Part shown: piece by piece, positions 56,449 to 64,000 of the stretch
Numbering within the stretch: the stretch's first letter is position 1
Layout: every line of letters begins with the position of its first letter
NCBI RefSeq assembly: GCF_040712315.1
Contig: NC_134017.1
Location: 9,764,001 to 9,828,000, forward strand
DNA from: Castanea sativa
Lineage: Eukaryota; Streptophyta; Magnoliopsida; Fagales; Fagaceae
Length of the DNA stretch: 64,000 nt
Reading direction: 5' to 3'
Translations under genes and position numbers: made by a program
Notes under the pieces: generated by a model
Told to the model about the DNA's origin: nothing
What the model saw: only the letters and a program-made list of their open reading frames with translations
Databases searched by the model: none

Positions 56449-58635
56449 TTATTCCCTATGCCCATACATTAATTTTTCCGATGTTTAGAGTCATAGCGTC
56501 ATAGGCTCATGCATCATGTCATGCAAAATCTTCTTGTGTCATTGCTTTCGATTCATAGCATGTTTCTTTTGCTAGCTGCATTTTGTTTTTGTTTTTGTTG
56601 ACGTACTTTTATTGTTATGTTTTTGAGTATGTTAAAAAATTGAAAAATATCCAAAATGTTTGATCACTTGTGTTGTGTATATCACATGTGAGTTTGGACT
56701 AGTACCTTCATACTAATGGCGTAATGTATTTACGAGCTTAGCTTGTTTTGTATGCACATCTATATTTGTGGGAAAAATCTTGAAATCTATGTGTGATTGT
56801 TGTAAATCGATTTTCAAGCTTGTCATGAATGATTTGTCAATAATCTTGTTGGTCTTGATACATGCATAGACTTGTGCCTATATCTTTTCTCACGCTTTTA
56901 TGTTTTTGCTTAAAGAGCTCATCAAATGTCAAATCTCGAAAAGAGATATTGAGTTGCAAAAATCATCGCACATACTAGTATTTGATTAGGAAAAAGGGAA
57001 AACGACTTGTATTAAAATGTATGGTGCCTCAACAAGCCAAAGGCTTACTCACAAAGTTGAAATATAAAAAAGTTTAAGCATTGATCTCAAAATGAGATGT
57101 TTTGTTCAAAATTGATCAATGCTATGATTTGTAAAGAAGCCATATGAAAAGTTTCAAAGAAATGTAATCATTTTCTTGTGGGAAATCATATATGTTCATT
57201 TTTATAATTAAGATAGTCCACTTGACTTAGTACTAGTTGTGTATGACCTGATTGAATTGATCATTGAAACTTCACTGTAGACTAAGAACTATTCCACATT
57301 TGATACTCACACACAACACACAAGAGTTTGTTCAATGAATGCTTATTTCATTTATGTGATTGTACGTGTTCAAATGTGATGTGTATGCTTAATCGTTTGC
57401 CGATCAAACCCAAAAAGATTTTTGAGTATTTTATATGTTTTTGAAAGTGATTTTATACTTTCGTGCTTTAAGTTTTTGTTCAAAATACATTTTTGTGTTG
57501 TTCTTCAAAAACTTATTCAGAGGCATTTTCGCGAGAAGCTCGCGACTAAGAGCTTCCCGCAAAAAGAGTTTAAGGGAAATCTAAAATTCTCATTTTCATA
57601 CAGAGAGTATCGTGATTGTCTCGCGACTATTTCACGACCAAGCACTTCCTGCAAAATGATTTTTTAGGCAAAAACTGGAAAACACATATTTCAGACAGAG
57701 ACTTTCGTGACTGTCTCGCGACTGTTTCGTGACTAAAAGCTTCTTGTGAAAGTGTTTGTGCTTTAGTGGTGTTTTTCGCGAGTAATTTCGCGATTGTATA
57801 ACCCTCGAAAAACGCGTGTTTTCAGTTTTATAGGGCTACTGAGACTTTTGTTTTAAACATTCTTGAGTTCCTTCTTCTGCCTCACTCGAACCTCTCTCAA
57901 CCCATACTTGTGTTTCACTTAAAACCCTCCAATTTCAAGTCCAAATCTCTGCAAAATCTCTTCAAAGGTATGTTTCTTAACATTCTTTTAAGCTTTTCAT
58001 TCTAGATTATGCAAAATTTGTTTTAGGGTTCTTGAATTGGGGATTTTTGAAAAAGGGGTTGGGAAATATGATTTTGGACAAATTTTTTAAAATTTTTTGA
58101 TTGGGCTGAGCCTTATTGGATTTGTGTATATCTGTGTTGGCCTTTGTGGCATTTTACTCTTGTATTTAGGCAAATTTCTTTGTGTTCATGCATTGTCCAT
58201 TCATGTAGTACAGTGTTGCATGCTAAGTGTTTGACAAAATGTTCAAGTGACATTTTTGTGTTGAATTGAACTCAAATGAGTTCCAATGTTTGGGTTTACC
58301 CTTGATTGAACATGCTTGACATGTTTTGATCATTGAGTGTGTGTTTTACACACTTTTCCCAATTTGTGCCTCGATACCATGCCATGCATCACCTAGGCAC
58401 CCACTAGGCACACTCCTTGCATCACCTCATGCACCCACATGCATAGTTGATATATTCTTGCATTTTGTTAGTGTTTACATGGTTTAGATCTTAAAGCATG
58501 TAGTTTTAACACTGCTATGTTATATTTTAAGTATTTGTGCTTATTTTTTTGGACTAACTTGATGCTAATGAAGTTTGTGTTCTTGTCTTTGTGTTTCTGC
58601 ATTTGTTTATGTGTGCTCTGTGTCTATTTGTACAG
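56449..58635 (+). other. Internal non-coding region of the LTR element
   Basis: No pol domains in any frame. Three degenerate tandem units of about 90-95 bp at about 57500-57790 carry CTCGCGACT and GCTTCCCGC-type motifs. From 57960 a GTATGTTT donor-like site and, at 58635, a TTTGTACAG acceptor suggest an intron in the leader of the next ORF. Confidence 0.5.
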
Positions 58636-59742
58636 ATATCTCCCACCAAGCACTCTGCCTCCAAGAAATCCTCAAAGCGTGCTCACACTGATTTAGCAAA
58701 TTTTCGCTCCATTGAGGCAGACATGGCCTACAATGACTTTTACAAGAGGGGAACAATTATCATGGAAAGAGTTGTAAGAATGGAGACTCTTGAAAACACT
58801 GTCATTTCTGAGATTTTCAAGGAGAGAACTTGGACAAAGCTGCTAAATCCAAGTGGAAATGTGTATGGTGAACTCATCAAGGAATTCTTTGCTAATGCCA
58901 TAGTAGAAGGAGATCACATCAACTGTTGGGTGCGACAGAAATAGTTCAGTATCACAAAGGATTCAATTCAAGAGTTCCTTGAAGTTCGTCCACCTCCTCA
59001 GCAGATTACCATTCAGTATGATGATCGATTAGACTCTCTTGAGCCAATGGTGAAACTTCTTGGTGGTACACTAAACAAGAGGTCAATGAACACCATTCCC
59101 TTCGTTGCGGAAATGAGGACATTGGCTTATATAATGATCCACAATCTCTACCTGGTGACGAACTTGACAACATTATCCGCACCAAGAACTATCTTCTTAC
59201 ATGATCTCTTCACACATAAGGAGACTGACATATGTGGTCACATATACCACCTCCTAACCAAGAGCATCTCCAAAAGGAACTCAAGGATAACTATGCCATT
59301 TCCTACTATCATCATAGGTCTCATTGCAAAGACAAAGTTGAAGGTTTCAAGCAGACTTACTATTGTGCAAAAGGACTATCCCATTGGAGCTCATACGATG
59401 ACCCGAAGCTAAGCCCACATCACCGCATCAAAGAATGGCATTTCTCAAATTCTGTGGGCTGCTGTTGAAGAAAAAGGTGGAGACAGGGAGGATGAGATTG
59501 ACAGATTTACTTCTGCTCCAGAGAGTTCTGCACAACCATCTTCCCAAGCACAACCACGAGGATCTGATCATCTTGACCGCCTTCTTACAACAGTAGAACA
59601 GATATATGGCATGCTCGAGTCTCATGTGCAGCACACCGCAGATCAATTTTCTTACATTCAAGGCCAAATCATTGCATTATCATCTCAGATTGAGGATATG
59701 GCTATGGCGTAAGGATCTAATTCGGAATCTGAGCAATTCTAA
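58636..59742 (+). pseudogene. 'Putative plant transposon protein' ORF (PF20167-like), three nonsense codons
   Basis: A single frame runs over 1.1 kb without frameshift, interrupted only by TAG 58942, TAA 59410 and TAA 59710. Order: a basic SKKSSKRAHTD start, EADMAYNDFYKRGTIIMERV, ERTWTKLLNPSG, LIKEFFANAIVEGDHINCWV, LGGTLNKRSMNTIPFVAEMR, then a downstream acidic tail with a coiled coil (HLDRLLTTVEQIYGMLESHV). This is the layout of the plant domain family often labelled 'putative plant transposon protein', whose biochemical role is unknown. The first codon after the acceptor is ATA (ATATCTCCC), suggesting that an original ATG was lost. It occupies the position where pol or an env-like gene would be expected. 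Confidence 0.7.
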
Positions 59743-60463
59743 CTCCTTTGGCCATTCTGGACAAAAAGGGGGAGAAAGTTTTAAGAGGGAGTTGCACATT
59801 TTGAGGGGGAGCATAGCGTAGCACATGCACTTCATAAACACATTGGTTAATTTTTGGTGGTTTAGTTATTTACTTTCTTTTGCCATAGTTTCTAGAATGT
59901 GTTTATTTACATTGCGTTTTTTTAAAGCTTTAAGTACTTTGGTTAAATTTCAGTTTAATATTCAGTACTTTGTGTTTATCTCATTGCTTTGTAGCATTTT
60001 TTTGTACTTTTAGTTTATCTTAAGTACTACACTTTTGTGCCCTTATTGGATTTTGTATCTTTAATGCAAATACTTTGGTATTTTGCATTGGTTGTGTGTT
60101 TTGGATATGAAATTGATTTTTGCTTTGCACTTAATTGCATTGTATGTCCAAATGATCGTTTACTAGTTAAATGATCATTGTAGTCGTTCCTTAATGACTG
60201 TTCTTGTATGATCAAGTTATGCTTCATAGTTTATATCTAGATGTTTACCTTGATTGCATTATACTTGCTCCTATACGTACCTTCTATTCAACTTGTCATA
60301 AGCTTAATGAAAGTTTTGTTTGTGTGCAAGTGTTTCAGGATACAGGTGTATGCGTGCAAGTGCTTCACAGCTTCTAGATTAGGTGTGAGTGAGTTTTGCT
60401 ATTGTTCCCAAACTTACGTTTAAGTCTAGAATCTGTTATAGGGTGTTTTGTCACAGAATAGCC

Positions 60464-60474
60464 AAAGGGGGAGA
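60464..60474 (+). other. Polypurine tract
   Basis: AAAGGGGGAGA directly before the 3' LTR, the plus-strand primer of LTR retrotransposons. A second similar GGGGGAGAAAG lies at about 59768. Confidence 0.85.
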
Positions 60475-60475
60475 T

Positions 60476-61517
60476 TGTAAAATTGTAATTTACAACTATT
60501 TTGTATTGGCTTTAATTCCGTGCCAAATTTAATGGTAATTTTGCTTAATCTTTTGTACCCTGTATTTTATGTGGGATTTATTTGTAAGGGTTGTGTGTGA
60601 GAGAGAGAGTGTGAAGACTCAAGGCATCTATTGAAGACAAAAGGAGTTTTCGCGGGTAGCTCGCAACTAGCCATCCCGTGAAGTAATGCATGTGCCCAGC
60701 ACATGACTAGAATGCGAAAAGTCATAACAAATGGTGATAGCTGGTTTTCGTGAGTGTTTCGCGGACTGTTTTGCTATTTTGTCCTATCTGCTCCACTATA
60801 TCCTCATACACACTATATATATCATCATTACCCATATATTGAGTAGAGAGCTTTTTAGAGAGAAAGCCCTAGCCTCAAACCCTTGAGAGTGTGAGATTGT
60901 TATACCCACAATTCTCTACACCATCCATTGTGGTTTTCCTCTACTCCTACCTCTCCATTTTCAAATCCTTGAGAGATTAATAACCCAAACACTTACCACA
61001 CCCATACTGAGTGTCCAATGAGGTTTTGGTGTTGCTGGGAAGTATTGGAAGAAGCCAAGTTTTGGCGGATGCAATTCGGGCGCATTGTGGGATCCGGAAA
61101 GCTAGACAAAACATGGTTCCGAGAAGCCTTGTTAGAGTAGGAGCTTGGAGGGCTTAGGTGCATTAGATAGACTAGGCTTAGAGGGTCTTTTGCTATTCGT
61201 GTATTCCAACTTATTGTCTAGTGGATTAATTTATTGCTTGGAGGGCGCCAGAGAGGTTTTTTACTGAGTTCTTTGGTTTCCTCTTCGATAACACATTGGT
61301 GTGTTATCTTGTGTTTGCATCTCTCTTCTCTACTCTTTTAGCTTTGATTTTACTGCTGTGATTTGTTGAATATGACTTATAGTAGTTGTTTTGTTTGTTC
61401 CCTCGCATTTACTTTATTCCACACTTAGTTTAAGTTAGAGTAAAATCAATCGAACCATAATTTATTAATTTGGAGTTTAAACAGCTCTTGTGTTTTTAAC
61501 ACAAATCCGAGCTTTCA
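60476..61517 (+). repeat. 3' LTR (1042 bp)
   Basis: Starts TGTAAAATTGTAATTTACAA and ends GAGCTTTCA. Pairs with 53400-54461. Confidence 0.92.
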
Positions 61518-61522
61518 AGACT

Positions 61523-63000
61523 CACTATAGGCTAAAACTGTGTAAAATAAATATTGCTCACGGCCTAGAAGGAATTCCAAAGATCTTGACAAACTTCCAT
61601 GCTCCTCCATTTGGACTGCTATCAAGGTGGGTTTTCCTGTGTTTGAAAGAGGCATATGTTGGAATGTGGGGACTAACTCAACTCTCCAATTTTAGGGAAG
61701 CAAATGGATTAAGGGGAGCTCCGTCAGAGAGCTTATTGAGGGTCCGCTCACACAACAGGAAACTAACCTGACTATTGCAAACATCTTACAAGATGGAAGA
61801 TGGTGTTGGGAAAAAATCTCTTTCGAACTACCAAGTGTGGTTTTGGAAAAGATCCTAGCAACCCCCATGTAGTTATTTGGTGAAAAAGAAGACTCATTGG
61901 TTTGGAAATTCTCTCAAAATGGAGAATTCAGCACTGCCTCGGCATATAATCTGGCCAGACCTGAAGATACAAACCCCCATTCTTTCTTGGGGTATTGGTT
62001 ATGGAAGTTTGACACCATATCAAAAATCAAGCACTTCACATGGCTTTGCTACCACAATAGCATTTTGGTGCGGCAAGTCATTGTTGCCAGGGGCATATCT
62101 TGCAACACGACCTGCCCCTTATGCCAGAGCCAGGAGGAATCTATCGTACACCCATTAAGAGACTGCCCTTTGCTCTAAAATTCTGGAAACAGCTTGGAAC
62201 CCCCCAATCTTTAACTAACTTCCTCCCATTGAGCCTGCTGGACTGGGTTAAGCAAAACTGTTTATGCAGCAACCAGGTTCTGGTTAATGGCTTTTCCTGG
62301 AATCCACAATTCCCTTTTGTGATTTGGTGCCTGTGGAAACATAGGAATAGAGTGGTCTTTGAAAATGCCCCTACCAACCCCAACCTCCACTTGATGTGCA
62401 TCCAACTTGTTCGAGAATTCTTTTACTGTGTGAGGAAGGGGCAAAAGTCCAAGCACTACATTGCCACCCCGATATACTGGCACAGACCTAATCAAGGATG
62501 TTTAAGTTAGATTCTGATGGGGCTTCTCAAGGGATAGTGGATTAAGGGATACATGAGGAATATTGGTAATGCAACCAGTATTGTTGCTGATTTTTGGGCC
62601 TTAGTGACGGGCTGATGCTTGTGGCCCAACTTGGCATTACTCAACTGCTTGTAGAATTAGATGCTCAAGTCATTGTTAATCTTGTTCTATCTAAAAAACC
62701 CATTAACAGCTCATATTCCCCTCTGCTCAACGATTGCAGGTACCTCCTGGGGCAGTTCCATCCTATCAAGATCATCCATGTTTTTAGGGAGGCAAATAGA
62801 TGCGCTGACAACCTTGCTAGAGCAGGCTGCTCCCTTCTTGGGAATTTTATGGTGCTAGATTCACCACCTACCGATGAATTATTTACTATTTTGAATTTGG
62901 ATGTTGCTGGGTTGTACTCCTTAAGGCTTTCAGCCATTACTTCTCCTTTTATGGCTAGCTATCTTTAATGCATTTTCCCTTTTAACCAAAAAAAAAAAAA
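61523..63000 (+). mobile_element. LINE 3' half (zf-RVT and RNase H), broken, with poly-A tail
   Basis: Directly after the AGACT duplication, LINE ORF2 sequence begins (DSL, stop, AKTV then NKYC; SSIWTAIKVG). It runs through VWKFSQNGEFSTASAYN, the zf-RVT motif (CPLCQSQEESIVHPLRDC, about 62110-62165), an FKLDSDGASQG RNase H start (62500-62530), VFREANRCADNLARAG (62780-62825) and a terminal FMVLDSPPTDE segment. It ends in A13 at 62988-63000. Several stops and frameshifts. The LTR element probably inserted into it, since the LINE frame can be followed a few codons (CHEK) into the left flank at 53384-53399, but little LINE sequence is recognisable there. Confidence 0.85.
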
Positions 63001-63846
63001 GTAATATTTTATACAAGGAGTTAGAACACTACAAAATAGATTACAACTGTCATATAATTTAGCTCTTGACAATGACCCCACCAAATTCAACCCACCCATT
63101 GTGTGATAATGTGACACAGGCTTTTTTGTTCCAATGAACTCACAAATCACAATCTCAATTTTGAGAAATGAATTATTAAATATCATGTGCTGCAAGAACA
63201 CTTATTCATCGTTGGTTGTATGGTCATACTCCTGAAAATGTGTTTCTGTTTGATGCACAAAGAGTAGCCTTGCTAACAACTGGGAATAAGGCCTTCTGGA
63301 AAAATCAATGCAGCATAACAAAGAAAGGTGACAGCTAACTCCACTATGGCTCTATGGCTCACTAAGAAGTTTATGGCGCATAGATAACAATTATGGAACA
63401 AAGATTCTAGAATATGATGATGCTTGTATGGCTCACTTTCAATCCATAATAATTCTATTATAGGAAACAGCATCAGGTACAGCTTATTAGCCTTTGCACA
63501 AACTTACAGATAACATGTTTTCATGCCTAGAATGCAAGCTGTTAGTATTTTCCCATGGGATCCGAAAACCACAAGGCAAACTTAAAATTTCTAAAAGGAG
63601 TTTAATGTTTTTTTTTTTTTTTAATGCAACGCAGGATTCTCATTTCAATAAGAAACTCTAAAAGGAATACAAAATCTGCTAGAGTAAGTTTGGCATTACA
63701 ATCAACCAGTATATTCTAAAGGACAGCTTTTTGAAGAACAACTCAAACTACAACACGAGCCAATAGATCTATCTATTTTAAAGTATATCTTCCATGCCAC
63801 TACGTTCAAAAATCACAGGTCTGCATTGTAGCACCTGTCAATGGAA
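63001..63846. other. Intergenic or 3' UTR DNA
   Basis: If the exon at 63847-63942 is real, part of this stretch is its 3' UTR on the minus strand. At 63600-63656 a poly-T plus LINE-tail-like segment sits between copies of TCTAAAAGGA (63590-63599 and 63657-63666), probably a very short minus-strand LINE tail. Confidence 0.45.
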
Positions 63847-63942
63847 TTATGTCTTCAATGGAGCCTTTTTCTTCCTATCAGATATTTGAGCAGGCACTAT
63901 TGAATGCGACTTGAACCAACCTTGTCCTTCCCCTTCCCTATC
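63847..63942 (-). CDS. Possible terminal exon of an unidentified gene (partial)
   Basis: On the minus strand an acceptor (TTGCATTCTCCAG) is followed by 31 codons and TAA: DREGEGQGWFKSHSIVPAQI, then SDRKKKAPLKT. The tail is basic and ends cleanly. Upstream exons would lie beyond the window's right edge. I do not recognise the family, and the call rests only on the splice site and composition. Confidence 0.35.
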   Translation of the reverse strand, partial: DREGEGQGWFKSHSIVPAQISDRKKKAPLKT

Positions 63943-64000
63943 CTGGAGAATGCAAAAGCAATGTTTAATTTTAGGGTTTTTTTTTTGTTGGGGCCGGGGG

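Larger units (their letters stand above)
53395..61522 (+). mobile_element. Complete LTR retrotransposon without pol (gag plus extra ORF), TSD AGACT
   Basis: Two direct LTRs (53400-54461 and 60476-61517) start TGTAAA and end TTTCA. The same 5 bp, AGACT, flanks them at 53395-53399 and 61518-61522. A degenerate primer-binding site follows the 5' LTR, and a polypurine tract (AAAGGGGGAGA) precedes the 3' LTR. The interior (about 6.0 kb) has a Copia-type gag with two zinc knuckles and a downstream ORF of the 'putative plant transposon protein' kind. I find no protease, integrase, reverse transcriptase or RNase H. The gag style, with a second CHYC-type knuckle near its end, recalls the SIRE/Maximus lineage. 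The LTRs differ at about ten of the first 185 bases, so the insertion is not young. Confidence 0.93.

Noticed and set aside
57525..57815. CRISPR-like or phage-type repeat array
   Set aside because: This is a plant genome. The three units are degenerate, unevenly spaced and inside an LTR element.
59047..59412. Separate host gene in the middle of the LTR element
   Set aside because: It is only the middle third of the PF20167-like frame between two nonsense codons, and lies between matching LTRs.
1..64000. Plastid or mitochondrial insertion, rRNA or centromeric satellite
   Set aside because: I looked for organelle gene order, rRNA-like conserved blocks and long tandem satellites by eye and saw none.

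Overview
This is plant nuclear DNA, almost certainly from a eudicot. It is AT-rich and gene-sparse, its genes have short exons with GT-AG introns, and it is full of LINE, SINE, LTR and MITE sequence. The repeat styles remind me of Fagaceae (oak-like trees), but that is an impression I could not test.

Layout. 1-216 is the 3' end of a BIG GRAIN 1-like gene. 217-9960 is intergenic, with two small tandem duplications (4435-4860 and 7111-7566) and a cluster of three G-boxes (5415-5685). About 9975-22260 is a large, diverged head-to-tail duplication. Each copy took up different insertions afterwards: a MITE, a SINE, a truncated LINE and a solo LTR in copy 1; fold-back elements, a SINE piece and a tail-only insertion in copy 2. 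A broken LINE lies at 23225-26630. A 1.35-kb non-autonomous DNA element (26899-28251) ends about 75 bp before the putative TATA box of an intact five-exon VPS2.1 (ESCRT-III) gene (28451-31899). A damaged ATL-type RING-H2 gene is at 33281-33715 and MITEs are at 36.9-37.3 kb. A multi-exon J-like protein gene (38102-41693) carries an internal exon duplication and has HLD instead of HPD. A second broken LINE is at 42160-44940. An intact single-exon F-box gene (46128-47519, minus) is followed by a 279-bp TRIM retroelement (48689-48967). A ten-exon omega-amidase (NIT2-like) gene (50000-52692) has a stop codon in its last exon. A complete LTR retrotransposon (53400-61517, TSD AGACT) has gag and an extra plant 'transposon protein' ORF but no visible pol. 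It abuts the 3' half of a third LINE (to 63000). A possible terminal exon of another gene sits at 63847-63942 (minus).

Host genes: VPS2.1 and the F-box gene look functional. The omega-amidase is nearly complete but loses its C-terminus. The J-like gene looks like a decaying paralogue, and the ATL gene is a pseudogene. They share no obvious pathway.

The least expected pattern is a set of at least ten very short insertions (13-25 bp, mostly poly-A or poly-T with a short 3'-tail motif). Each is flanked by a 10-22 bp direct duplication, as if target-primed retroposition deposited only the end of a LINE tail. Two of them have an empty site preserved in a local paralogous duplicate.
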